Positions 32,173 to 39,696 of a DNA stretch of 39,696 nt are shown here, in pieces. Position numbers and translations under genes: made by a program. A model generated the notes under the pieces. That model had not been told where the DNA came from, searched no databases, and saw nothing but the letters and a program-made list of their open reading frames with translations. Numbering within the stretch: position 1 is the stretch's first letter; each line of letters starts with the position of its first letter. The DNA comes from Bacillota bacterium (GTDB taxonomy: Bacteria; Bacillota; Clostridia; Lachnospirales; Bianqueaceae): the NCBI GenBank assembly GCA_017620135.1, contig JAFZQZ010000028.1, forward strand, positions 1 to 39,696, written 5' to 3'.

Positions 32173-33513
32173 ATGCAGAATGAAAAACTGATGCGAGAAG
32201 GAAGTATCGGGCAACTCCTGCTCAGGATGAGTCTGCCCGTCATATTGATCATGATGGTCACCGTTTTATACAACATGGCGGACGTGTTCTTCATCGGCCG
32301 GAGCGGCGACAGTAATCAGCTTGCCGCGATCTCACTCGCGAGCCCGGTCTTTTCCGCTATCTCGGCATTTAATACCCTAATCGGATTTGGCGGATGTACC
32401 GCCTGCGCCATCGCACTTGGAGAAAGCCACGGCGATCTGGTAAAGAAATACAGTTCATTCGTCGTCTATGCTTCCCTGGGACTGGGAATCGTCCTGATAG
32501 CACTGATCCTTGGAGGGATGCGGCCTCTTCTTTCCCTTCTTGGTGCGAACGAGCAGACCGCGGGCTATACCACAGAGTATCTTCAGATCCTTGGTCTGGG
32601 AGCACCGTTCCTGCTGCTTTCCGGCGCGCTGGGCAACACGATCCGGGCGGACGGGGACGTCAAAAGCGCAATGCTCGCCTCGTTAACCGGGACCTGCCTT
32701 AATATATTGTTGGATCCGTTGTTCATTTCCGTTTTTCACTGGGGCTGTCGCGGAGCGGCGCTGGCGACCGTGATCGGCAATATCGTCAGTATGATCCTGC
32801 TGCTGCGGACTGCTTCGAAGAAAGAGGCATTCTCTATATCTTTTAGTGATCTGTCTTTGCGAAAAGATGTCTCCGTTCGGATCCTTTCCCTGGGATTTCC
32901 CATGGCAGCCAGTACCCTGCTTATGAGTTTCAGTTCCGCCATTTCCAACCGTCTGACCGTATCCTATGGCAATATCGCAGTCGCTGCGCGCAGTGTGGCC
33001 GGCAAATGCGGCATGCTCATCCCGATGATCATCATGGGGATCTGTATGGGCGTGCAGCCCGCCATCTCGTATGTTTTCGGCAGAAAAGATAAAAGACGCC
33101 TTGCCAGGATCGTCCTGGGCATAGGCGCCGTGTCCGTAGTAGTTGCCTTATTGATGGCTGCTTTTTTCTATCTATTCCGTGGTTCCTTCGTCGCTGCGTT
33201 CAGTCCGGATCCGAAGATCATCAGCCTGGGGAAGCACATGATGCTGGGTACTCTGATCGCCGTTCCGATGGAAGCGGTTTATCAGATGTGTTCCACCTAT
33301 CTGCAAGGCACCGGTAAAGTGAGCTATGCCACGCTGACTTCTCTCCTGCAGAAAGGGTTGGTTTTCGTACCGGTCCTATATCTCATGGAATCAAACTTTG
33401 GCCTCGATGGGATCGTTTTCGCGAACGCGGTCACGACCATCATCTCGACGGCGGTCGCACTCTTCCTCTGCCGCATCTGGAGCCGCCGGATCAGCGATCC
33501 CGTTCCGGCATGA
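32173..33513 (+). CDS. MATE-family multidrug/metabolite exporter
   Basis: 446 residues with about 12 membrane segments in two homologous halves. The N-terminal text GSIGQLLLRMSLPVILIMMV and NMADVFFIGR is the usual start of MATE proteins, and the second half repeats the PMAASTLLMSF pattern. It exports cationic drugs or metabolites by Na+ or H+ antiport. A TTG two codons earlier is in frame, but AAAGGA fits the ATG at 32173 better. Its stop overlaps the convergent aldo/keto reductase by 23 bases. Confidence 0.92.
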   Translation: MQNEKLMREGSIGQLLLRMSLPVILIMMVTVLYNMADVFFIGRSGDSNQLAAISLASPVFSAISAFNTLIGFGGCTACAIALGESHGDLVKKYSSFVVYASLGLGIVLIALILGGMRPLLSLLGANEQTAGYTTEYLQILGLGAPFLLLSGALGNTIRADGDVKSAMLASLTGTCLNILLDPLFISVFHWGCRGAALATVIGNIVSMILLLRTASKKEAFSISFSDLSLRKDVSVRILSLGFPMAASTLLMSFSSAISNRLTVSYGNIAVAARSVAGKCGMLIPMIIMGICMGVQPAISYVFGRKDKRRLARIVLGIGAVSVVVALLMAAFFYLFRGSFVAAFSPDPKIISLGKHMMLGTLIAVPMEAVYQMCSTYLQGTGKVSYATLTSLLQKGLVFVPVLYLMESNFGLDGIVFANAVTTIISTAVALFLCRIWSRRISDPVPA

Positions 33514-34405
33514 AAAGGTGATCTTTGACTGATTCCAGATGCTGCGCGAGCATCGCTTTTTCCTCTTCTGTCAGCGGGTCGTTCCAGATCTCGTTCTCAT
33601 GTGCCATAGCAAAGTGGAAATGGTCGATATCGCCGGCAGGGACCAAGGTATCGATCCCCATGGACACCGCGTACTTCATCGCCGCGACCAGCAGTTCACC
33701 CTGCGTATCCGGATCGAACGGCTTACACCAGCTCTTGGGCCAGCGCTTTCTGGCTTCCACATCGTCCTTGAGGAAGGCGCGCTCGATCATCGATTTCATG
33801 GCGATCACGCCCATATTCTTTGATCGGGCGGTCTCAAGAGCCTTGCTGCCATATCCGATCGCCATGTTCATATGCCAGTTCGTGGGAAACAGCAACGTAT
33901 CAAAATCATAAAGACCCATAGCCATGACGGCTGCTTTCTCGCTGTGTGCCGTGATCCCTATGTTCCTGGCCGTGCCGGAACGTTTGAGCTCTTCCATCAG
34001 CTTCATCACGCCGTCCGGCTGAAAAGCGCGTTCGACATCGGCGGTATTACAGATCGCATGCATCTGATAGACGTCAAAATGATCCGTATGCAGGAGCTTC
34101 AGGGAACGCTCCGCGTCACGCGCTGCTGTATCGTAATCGCGGTAACGCGTCTTGCAGGCCAGGACGATCCTGTCCCTTGCGCCGATCAACGAATTACCCA
34201 GCCTTTCCTGCGCGTCGCCGTAGCTCGGAGCCACATCAAAGTACGTGATCCCGGCGTCCAGGGCAAAACGGACATACTCGTCCGAGGCCTTCTGTCCGTC
34301 GCCTTCAAAGGTATAATGTGAGTAATCGCCCATCGTGGAGACGATGCCGCCATAGGTGATCCGGGAGATCGTCAGCCCTGTCTTGCCTAAAACCGTATAT
34401 TTCAC
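33491..34405 (-). CDS. Aldo/keto reductase
   Basis: 304 residues. It begins YTVLGKTGLTISRITYGG, then FDVAPSYGDAQERLG with the catalytic D-Y pair, CKTRYRDYD, and the DVYQMHA strand. It reduces aldehydes or ketones with NAD(P)H. The 3' end overlaps the MATE gene on the opposite strand. The start overlaps the stop of the C_GCAxxG_C_C gene (ATGA), so the two are co-translated. The substrate is unknown. Confidence 0.9.
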   Translation of the reverse strand: MKYTVLGKTGLTISRITYGGIVSTMGDYSHYTFEGDGQKASDEYVRFALDAGITYFDVAPSYGDAQERLGNSLIGARDRIVLACKTRYRDYDTAARDAERSLKLLHTDHFDVYQMHAICNTADVERAFQPDGVMKLMEELKRSGTARNIGITAHSEKAAVMAMGLYDFDTLLFPTNWHMNMAIGYGSKALETARSKNMGVIAMKSMIERAFLKDDVEARKRWPKSWCKPFDPDTQGELLVAAMKYAVSMGIDTLVPAGDIDHFHFAMAHENEIWNDPLTEEEKAMLAQHLESVKDHLFMPERDR

Positions 34406-34740
34406 TCTTTGACTCCATTCTTTTCCAGCAGCTTATCTGTGATCGCCGCTGCGGTGCCTACGAAATCATTGCAGCTGCCGTTTCTCTTTCCAAGTAGTTC
34501 GAAGCATTTGACAGAGCCAAAGCGCTCTTTGAATTCACGCTCAAACTCTTCGATCATCATGACGCCGGTTTCTCTCAGCACTTTCTCCGCGGAGAGGACC
34601 GCGCCGCATTTTCCGCCTTCTGAGCGAGGAAACGGCGCACTGGTCATATGTTTGTTGACATCGGCAAAAGCCTGATAGACCGATCCGGCACAGCTTGTGC
34701 CTCTTCTGTGACTTGCTCTGGCAGTTTTTTCGTGATCCAT
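34402..34740 (-). CDS. C_GCAxxG_C_C-family redox-type protein
   Basis: 112 residues with the spaced cysteines of this family: C17 in TSCAGSVYQAF, C45 in GGKCGAVLSA, and C79/C90 in CFELLGKRNGSC. The family is small, found in anaerobes, and thought to bind a metal or act in redox. AAGGAG precedes the ATG. It lies 89 nt downstream of the sirtuin gene and is coupled to the aldo/keto reductase. A weak promoter is possible in that gap (TATGAT-like -10). Confidence 0.8.
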   Translation of the reverse strand: MDHEKTARASHRRGTSCAGSVYQAFADVNKHMTSAPFPRSEGGKCGAVLSAEKVLRETGVMMIEEFEREFKERFGSVKCFELLGKRNGSCNDFVGTAAAITDKLLEKNGVKE

Positions 34741-34829
34741 TTTCTACGCTCCTTCCAGTTATTCTGATCATATCATATCACAGACAGAAATGAAATCATA
34801 TCAAATGGAAACGGCCTATGCCAGATATG

Positions 34830-35744
34830 TCAGGTGAGCTGCTTCAGGACTTCCCCGATATCTCCGTTGATGCAGATCGATTTATCCTCGATCTCCTCCG
34901 GGGCAAAAGCCTGATCCAGATTGATGCAGGCATATTTCGCGTCCGGCCACTCATTTGTCATCTGCCAGAAAGGTATTTTAAAAATCGTCGGAGTATTGAA
35001 GCCTGTCCCCACATCCAGGAAAAGCACCTTCGAATTTATGTGGCGGCGGAGGAAGTCCGAGTAGCGTCCGGCAGCGACGTGCCAGCCTTCATCCTCAACA
35101 AAGGTCTCGTCCGCCCGAAGATTCATGCTCATGGGTTCTCCGCAGACAGGGCAGCGCGGGATCAACTCTGTAGGAACGGTCATTTTCAGTTCACCGTTTT
35201 CCGGAGGCACAAGCGCTCCATCCTCAGCGATCGTATATCCCTGCGCCAGGACCATCTCCCGGACTCTCTCTTCGTTATCATAGGTCTTGTTATGGCAGGG
35301 CTTGCTGCACTGCCAAAGGCCGTAGTCACCCTGCGTATAAAAAAGTCTGTGCTTATCGACGTCGGCTTTCTGGAAACAGTGATCCACGTTGGTCGTGATG
35401 ACAAAGTAATCCTTGTCCTTTACCAGATCCAGCAGCTTTTTGTAGACCGGTTTGGGCGGATCCATGTAACGGTTGATATAGATATGCCGACTCCAGAATG
35501 CCCATTTCTCCTCCGGCGTCGAATACGGATAAAATCCGCCGGAATACATGTCAGAGAAATGATACTTTACAGCGAAATCATGGAAGTACTTCTCAAACCT
35601 TTCTCCCGTATAGAAAAAACCGGCTGATGTAGACAGACCGGCGCCGGCGCCGATGATCACGGCTTCCGCTTTCCCAAGCGCTACTTTCAGTTTTTCTATT
35701 CCGTCCGGGGTATCATACGGACGAATATACACCTGTCTTCTCAA
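34830..35744 (-). CDS. Class M sirtuin (SirTM), protein ADP-ribosyltransferase-type Sir2
   Basis: 304 residues. The Sir2 NAD-binding loop GAGAGLSTSAG is at 32-42. N119 and D121 in TTNVDHCF and Q138 in TQGDYG match the key residues of SirTM, while the normal sirtuin catalytic His is missing. Zinc cysteines are C146, C150, C198 and C201. SirTM enzymes ADP-ribosylate proteins rather than deacylate them, and are encoded beside macrodomains that reverse the mark. In known operons the target is the lipoylated GcvH-L, which is absent here. The start is TTG with GGAGG eight bases upstream. It follows the macrodomain gene by 33 nt. Confidence 0.9.
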   Translation of the reverse strand: MRRQVYIRPYDTPDGIEKLKVALGKAEAVIIGAGAGLSTSAGFFYTGERFEKYFHDFAVKYHFSDMYSGGFYPYSTPEEKWAFWSRHIYINRYMDPPKPVYKKLLDLVKDKDYFVITTNVDHCFQKADVDKHRLFYTQGDYGLWQCSKPCHNKTYDNEERVREMVLAQGYTIAEDGALVPPENGELKMTVPTELIPRCPVCGEPMSMNLRADETFVEDEGWHVAAGRYSDFLRRHINSKVLFLDVGTGFNTPTIFKIPFWQMTNEWPDAKYACINLDQAFAPEEIEDKSICINGDIGEVLKQLT

Positions 35745-35777
35745 GATATCTGCCTCCTTCCCGGTCTTCCTTACTGA

Positions 35778-36608
35778 TCAGAACAGCTCCTGTTCATAGT
35801 ATGTCTTGTCTTCGTCTTTGAAGACATTGAATATCACTCTTTCTATGCTGCCCGGATGAGCGAACAGCCAATCTGTCACTGTCTTAACCGCGATCTGAGC
35901 CGCTCGCTGGTTCGGGAAGTGGAAAACGCCGGTGGAAATACAGCAGAAAGCGACGCTCTTCAGTCCGTTTTCCAGACACATATCAAGACACGACGAATAA
36001 CACGCCTCCAGCAGCCGCTCGTGTTTCTGCGTCAAGCCACCACTGACGATCGGACCCACGATATGGATCACTTTCCCTGCCGGAAGATTGTAGCCGTCCG
36101 TGAGCATCGGAACGGCTGTTGGCTGTTCATAATCGCGGCCATACCGAGTCCGAAGCTCTTTCATCTGCCGGTCACATTCTTCCCTGAGCTGGATCCCGGC
36201 AAAGGTATGAATGCAGTTATCGATACAGGTATGCATGGGCACGAAACATCCGAGCATCTGTGAATTCGCCGCGTTCACGATGGCGTCTACTTTCAGCCTG
36301 GTGATATCTCCCTGCCAGACGGAAAAACGATCCGCAAATAACCTCGTGCTTCCCTGCTCCGCAGCCGTAGGAACGTCTGCAAGAGTCACGATCCCGTTTT
36401 CCCGGATCCTTTCCAGCAGATATTCATCCTGAATTGTAAGAACAGCCGGATCCATCGTTCTCGGCATACGTATGTTCATGAGAGATCGAAGGATCCGGCG
36501 CTTGTTAAATATATCTGCCGGAGTCTGCAGGTCCTTGTATTCCTCTGAGTCTTCTTTGAAGGCCTCTACCAGATAGTCAAGGCGTTCTTCCTGAGTTGTT
36601 TCTTTCAT
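35778..36608 (-). CDS. Zinc-dependent macrodomain protein (ADP-ribosyl hydrolase)
   Basis: 276 residues: a helical N-terminal extension (1-90), then a macrodomain with WQGDITRLKVDAIVNAANS (ADP-ribose binding) and the zinc signature GCFVPMHTCIDNCIHTF (C121, H126, C128). ISTGVFHFPN near the end closes the pocket. This subtype removes ADP-ribose placed by SirTM. GGAGG precedes the ATG. It lies between the small unknown protein and the sirtuin, so writer and eraser come from one transcript. Confidence 0.92.
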   Translation of the reverse strand: MKETTQEERLDYLVEAFKEDSEEYKDLQTPADIFNKRRILRSLMNIRMPRTMDPAVLTIQDEYLLERIRENGIVTLADVPTAAEQGSTRLFADRFSVWQGDITRLKVDAIVNAANSQMLGCFVPMHTCIDNCIHTFAGIQLREECDRQMKELRTRYGRDYEQPTAVPMLTDGYNLPAGKVIHIVGPIVSGGLTQKHERLLEACYSSCLDMCLENGLKSVAFCCISTGVFHFPNQRAAQIAVKTVTDWLFAHPGSIERVIFNVFKDEDKTYYEQELF

Positions 36609-36640
36609 AATCAGCCTCCGGGGATCTTCTGTTTATTATC

Positions 36641-36967
36641 TTATAATGCTTTCGCTACGACCGTTCCTTCTGTGGTGATCATCTCGCTGCCTTTGATGAT
36701 CAGTGGATCTGTATGAGAAACGATTGCTTTCGCGTTCTCCAAGTCAAACCAAAGGACCTCTTCCGGTGAAACAGAAGAGATCGCGATCACTGCGTTCTCC
36801 GGAGCCGCAAGATCCACTGCCTGAAGAGCTGCTTTCTCTTCTTCCGTATATTTTTTCTGCGTGGCCGGATTTACAACATCCGCACTAATGAATGCATCTG
36901 TAAAGTAGATCGTTCCGATATTCAGGTTTTCGTTGTTCATCGTCATAGCAACATATGTCTTGTTCAT
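36641..36967 (-). CDS. Small unknown protein in the sirtuin-macrodomain operon
   Basis: 108 residues, soluble, beginning MNKTYVAMTMNNENLNIG. It contains a 'TIYFTDAFISADVVNPAT' strand region, a charged helix (KKYTEEEKAALQAV), then mainly strands. It has no cysteine and no lipoyl-lysine motif, so it is not a GcvH-L. Family not recognised. GGAGG precedes the ATG at 36967, while a longer frame overlaps the regulator gene. Its place between the Rrf2 regulator and the macrodomain suggests it takes part in, or is a target of, the ADP-ribosylation system (inference only). Confidence 0.75.
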   Translation of the reverse strand: MNKTYVAMTMNNENLNIGTIYFTDAFISADVVNPATQKKYTEEEKAALQAVDLAAPENAVIAISSVSPEEVLWFDLENAKAIVSHTDPLIIKGSEMITTEGTVVAKAL

Positions 36968-36980
36968 GGTAATCCTCCGA

Positions 36981-37433
36981 TTATTCTTCTTTTGATTTTT
37001 CACGTACTGCCTTAAGGACATCATCCGCCACGTCCTGAACGGTGATCGTTTTCATCCGCTCTTCCATGACATGCTGGATATCATCCAGTTTCCCGTCGAG
37101 GGCTGTATGGATATTGCCTCCTACCGGACAGTCAGGGTGCGGCTGTTCATGAAAATGGAACAGTCCTTCCTGCTCGTCAACGCTGTCGACAGCCCTGTAA
37201 ATGTCATAAAAAGTGATTTCTGACAGGGGCCTGGTCAGATTCGCTCCGCTCGATCCTCGCTGCGTACTGAGGATCCCGGCTTCCCGCAGGCGGGAGATGA
37301 CCGTCCGGATGATCACCGGATTAACGCCTGTGCTTCCGGCCAGGAACTCACTGTTCACCCGATCCATGTCTTTGAAATAATCGATCGCGACAAGAATATG
37401 AATGGCAATCGTAAAGCGGCTTGTGATCTGCAT
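36981..37433 (-). CDS. Rrf2-family transcriptional regulator
   Basis: 150 residues. It begins MQITSRFTIAIHILVAI and has the winged helix LAGSTGVNPVIIRTVISRL and LSTQRGSSGANL. Rrf2 proteins sense redox, Fe-S or electrophile stress. Only one cysteine is seen (PDCPVGG), so a Fe-S cluster on three Cys is unlikely, and a thiol-switch type (HypR/YwnA-like) fits better. AAGGAGG precedes the ATG. It is first in the operon and probably represses it through the palindrome at 37470-37488. Confidence 0.9.
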   Translation of the reverse strand: MQITSRFTIAIHILVAIDYFKDMDRVNSEFLAGSTGVNPVIIRTVISRLREAGILSTQRGSSGANLTRPLSEITFYDIYRAVDSVDEQEGLFHFHEQPHPDCPVGGNIHTALDGKLDDIQHVMEERMKTITVQDVADDVLKAVREKSKEE

Positions 37434-37469
37434 ATAGACCTCCTTGGTAACATAACATCAGCTGATAGT

Positions 37470-37501
37470 TGTAATATATCACATTACATCTTTATTGTCA
37501 A
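37470..37501 (-). promoter_or_regulatory. Promoter and operator of the Rrf2-macrodomain-sirtuin operon
   Basis: Minus strand: -35 TTGACA (37501-37496), 17-bp spacer, -10 TATATT (37478-37473). A 19-bp palindrome, TGTAATGTGATATATTACA, covers the -10 (37470-37488). A further half-site, TATTACAAC, lies upstream of the -35 at 37508-37516, matching GTTGTAATA at 37468-37476. This fits autorepression by the Rrf2 protein. Confidence 0.72.
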
Positions 37502-37533
37502 CACGATTATTACAACTTTTTATAAAAAAGGAA

Positions 37534-37558
37534 AAAGACAGCCATAAAAGCTGCCTTT
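37534..37558 (-). terminator. Rho-independent terminator of the TIM-barrel gene
   Basis: AAAGGCAGC and GCTGTCTTT (minus strand, one mismatch) form a stem, followed by TTTTTCC. It lies just after the stop of the 37582-39321 gene and before the Rrf2 promoter. Confidence 0.75.
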
Positions 37559-37581
37559 ATCCGTAAATCGAGTTCTCTATA

Positions 37582-39321
37582 TTAGGAAGTGAAATAACCA
37601 AGCTGTTTCTCCAGCTGTGCCTGGTGTATAGCCAGCGGCTGCGCTCCTGCCGGATGCGCGTATTCGATCGCGAAGCGGCCACTGTAGCCGTCCCTCATCA
37701 TCCGGGCGTAGATCTCGTCCAGCGGGATGACGCCTTCGCCCCACAGGCAGCAGTTCATGATCTCGCCGGTCGATGTGAACTCGCTCCAGATGGTCCTCTC
37801 GCCTTTGGTCAACGCCACATCCTTCAGGTGCACATGGACGATCCGGTCTTTCAGCAATTCATAATCGGACAGCGGCTTTTCACCGGCCGGCAGCATGTTC
37901 GCCGTATCAAAGACCATTCCCAGTCCCGGGACCTGATCGAGGACCAGCTTGCAGTCCTCCGCGGAAGAAAGCGCGAATTCATCGTGTGGCGTCGTTTCAA
38001 AGACGACGGGAAGGTTTCTTTTCCTTCCTTCCTCTACGGCCAGAGAAAACCGCTCCACCAGAATCTTACGTACCGCTTCCTTGCCCATCCTTGCCGCTTT
38101 TTGGAACTCCATGGGAATCTCAAACGGCACGATCATGAACATCTCCGCTCCCAGCGCCTCGGCGATCCCCATCTCTCTTTTGATGGCGTCCAGGCATTTC
38201 TTTTCATTTCCGAGGAAGGAAATATTCGCGATCTTGCACATCACCCGAACGCCGGTAGCTGCCATGGCCGTCCGGTATTCCGGGATCTCCTTTTCCTTCA
38301 CCCACAGAAGGTCAACGAAAGGAATACCGGCATCCGCAGCAAGTTGCAGGGTGTCCTGGATAGTCATCTTTCTGGCGACCCGGTCCCTGGCAAGTGTGAA
38401 TGTCATCATGGAAAGACGTTTCCGGTCGATAGTCTCCTTCGTTTCTCCTTTCTTTTCCGGAGCGGGATCTGGCTCGGCGATCGCTTTGCGCACATTGGTG
38501 ATGCCTGTCTGAAGGTCCTCCATCCGGTCGCCTGTCGTCTTATCCTGATCGATAATGATGTCACCGCTGACTTCCGGCAGTTCCAGATATTTGGTCACGA
38601 GCCGGCTGGTCTTCACTTCTCCCGCACCGATCGCGGTAAAAGCAGCCGCTGGCAGTTTGAACATATTCTTCCCGCTGCGGCAGTAACCCGGCGCGAAGTC
38701 CTTGCAGTGCAGACTGATGATCCGGTCTTTATAGCGATCGAAGATCTCTTCCTCGTCACCTGCGTAGGCTGCCCAGCCAAAGTCCATCTGCAGATAGACC
38801 TTGTCGCCTGCCTTCTCAAAAAACGTATCCAATGGATAGTGGATCTTGCCGCCGCTGAAGATCGGGGTCAGCTCCAGGTTATGATTGTGATAGACGATCT
38901 TCGCTTCAGTCCCGTCCAGTTGATCCGCGAGCGCTTTCAGATACCGGGCCCAGCCTTCCGCTCCGCGGTCGTCCTTGAACATGCCGCTGAAAACGAACAG
39001 CCGGATGTCGGTCATTTCCATAACGCGGCGGATCTTTTCAGCGATCGCCTTCGCGGGGAGCCGAAGCGAACCGATCCCGGCGCCAGTATGCGCCGAGTGC
39101 ATCTTCAGGCCGCATTCTTTCAGGATAGGCGCTGCCTTTTCCAGCAGCTCGAACGTCCACAGATTTGCTGGGAACTTGCCTTGTTTTTCCTGGAGCACGA
39201 CCATCGGTTCGATGAGGTCATACCCCATTTCTCTCACTTTTCGAAGCGTTCCTTCAAAATCCTCTTTCAGCTGCGGCCCCAGGCCGTAGGTGTTGACGCC
39301 GATCATCGGTTGACTGTTCAT
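37582..39321 (-). CDS. Tandem TIM-barrel sugar phosphate isomerase/epimerase-like protein
   Basis: 579 residues with two xylose-isomerase-like (AP endonuclease family 2) barrels joined by a charged linker (about 290-308). Barrel 1 shows IEPMVVL, IVYHNHNLEL, LQMDFGWA and SLHCKDF. Barrel 2 shows VFETTPHDE, VFDTANM, HVHLKDV and FAIEYAHP, the usual Glu-Asp-His-Glu metal ligands. Such enzymes act on sugars or inositols (isomerase, epimerase, dehydratase). Single-barrel proteins are the norm, so the fusion is notable. GGAGG precedes the ATG at 39321. No transporter or sugar regulator is adjacent. Confidence 0.87.
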   Translation of the reverse strand: MNSQPMIGVNTYGLGPQLKEDFEGTLRKVREMGYDLIEPMVVLQEKQGKFPANLWTFELLEKAAPILKECGLKMHSAHTGAGIGSLRLPAKAIAEKIRRVMEMTDIRLFVFSGMFKDDRGAEGWARYLKALADQLDGTEAKIVYHNHNLELTPIFSGGKIHYPLDTFFEKAGDKVYLQMDFGWAAYAGDEEEIFDRYKDRIISLHCKDFAPGYCRSGKNMFKLPAAAFTAIGAGEVKTSRLVTKYLELPEVSGDIIIDQDKTTGDRMEDLQTGITNVRKAIAEPDPAPEKKGETKETIDRKRLSMMTFTLARDRVARKMTIQDTLQLAADAGIPFVDLLWVKEKEIPEYRTAMAATGVRVMCKIANISFLGNEKKCLDAIKREMGIAEALGAEMFMIVPFEIPMEFQKAARMGKEAVRKILVERFSLAVEEGRKRNLPVVFETTPHDEFALSSAEDCKLVLDQVPGLGMVFDTANMLPAGEKPLSDYELLKDRIVHVHLKDVALTKGERTIWSEFTSTGEIMNCCLWGEGVIPLDEIYARMMRDGYSGRFAIEYAHPAGAQPLAIHQAQLEKQLGYFTS

Positions 39322-39462
39322 GATTTGCCTCCATTTATCTGCGTACATATAAAGCTTTTCTAAAGTATACCATATTTCTTCTGCCAGGACTACAACGAAG
39401 GATCACTAACCGGGTCTTTTGCAGCCTTCTCATAGCACAAAATCTCATTCAAATAGATGCTT

Positions 39463-39543
39463 GCGTCTGAAATGCTGGATTTGTCATTTTTAGACGGAAT
39501 CTTTTTGATGAAAGCGTCTGAAAAGCCAGAAATGTCATATTTT
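39463..39543. repeat. Imperfect direct repeat of about 28-30 bp upstream of the IS256-type element
   Basis: GCGTCTGAAATGC... (39463-39490) recurs as GCGTCTGAAAAGC... (39514-39543), sharing GCGTCTGAAA and TGTCAT and about 20 of the first 25 positions. Between them AGACG faces CGTCT, so a small hairpin can form. The rest of the gap 39322-39660 holds no gene I can support. Confidence 0.55.
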
Positions 39544-39555
39544 GCCGCTCACAAA

Positions 39556-39696
39556 AAGATCACGCCCATATAATGGTGTAAAAATAAAATGAGCCAAAAG
39601 TTCAACCTTTAGGTATAATGTAAATCACCACAATCAACATTTGCCGAGGAGGAAGAACAAATGGCTCAGCTAAATATTACACTAAATCAAGAAGAA
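39556..39696 (+). mobile_element. Left end of an IS256-family insertion sequence (cut by the window edge)
   Basis: The stretch CCCATATAATGGTGTAAAAA (39565-39584) resembles the terminal inverted repeats of IS256 elements (TATAATTGTGTAAAA type). A promoter-like TATAAT follows at 39614-39619, then GAGGAGGA and the transposase start at 39661. The exact outer end and any target duplication cannot be fixed, because the other end is outside the window. Confidence 0.65.
39661..39696 (+). CDS. IS256-family transposase, first 12 codons only
   Basis: MAQLNITLNQEE is the usual N-terminus of IS256/Mutator-type DDE transposases in Clostridia. GAGGAGGA lies at good spacing before the ATG. The frame is open to the window edge, so integrity cannot be judged. 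Confidence 0.7.
   Translation, partial: MAQLNITLNQEE

Overview
The window reads as chromosomal DNA of a low-to-mid GC Bacillota, most likely a gut or rumen Clostridia of the Lachnospiraceae type. This is inferred from strong AGGAGG ribosome-binding sites, a MurT/GatD pair (D-Glu amidation of lipid II, typical of Gram-positives), an Rrf2 regulator, VanR/PhoB-like two-component genes, a NosR/ApbE-type flavin redox module, many GNAT acetyltransferases and the first codons of an IS256-type transposase. No rRNA, tRNA or phage structural gene was seen.

Layout. (1) 1-14294: one long minus-strand run of small, tightly packed genes. It begins at the left edge with an mcrC remnant and a rhomboid protease, then GNAT acetyltransferases (seven genes, nine GNAT domains) mixed with HIT, isochorismatase, P-loop, M50-like, CHAP-like, C39-like, flavodoxin-fold, VOC and HAD proteins, and ends with a beta-lactamase-fold serine hydrolase. 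(2) 14295-15670: two different non-coding repeat elements around a VOC gene. (3) 15671-22812: a histidine kinase/response regulator pair, then apbE - Fe-S/double-FMN membrane protein - murT - gatD. (4) 22813-23399: second copy of the hairpin array. (5) 23400-28937: nitroreductase - bcp - alpha/beta hydrolase - membrane protein, and a 1060-residue TIR-membrane-propeller protein. (6) 29083-30730: a plus-strand serine hydrolase followed by the second copy of the palindromic 17-bp array. (7) 30736-34740: TetR/hydrolase divergent from a MATE exporter, an aldo/keto reductase and a C_GCAxxG_C_C protein. (8) 34830-37433: class M sirtuin - zinc macrodomain - small unknown protein - Rrf2 regulator, a reversible ADP-ribosylation operon. 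(9) 37582-39321: a double TIM-barrel sugar isomerase-like protein; then an IS256-type element enters at the right edge.

The strongest unexplained signals are the two non-coding repeat families, each present twice. Family 1 is six 36-37-nt hairpins (TAGCAAG...CTTGCTA) whose starts are spaced 53/43/53/43/53 bp in both copies (one step is 42 in copy 1), followed by a conserved stem-loop. Family 2 is seven copies of a 17-bp motif (TTTTTCAAAAYCGCGCG), four forward then three inverted, spaced 34/39/42/57/42/39 bp in one copy and 34/39/42/56/42/39 in the other. Both family 2 copies sit beside paralogous serine hydrolases. Of protein systems, the sirtuin/macrodomain operon without the usual GcvH-L and LplA2 partners, the TIR-propeller protein, and a GatD that has lost both catalytic residues deserve attention.
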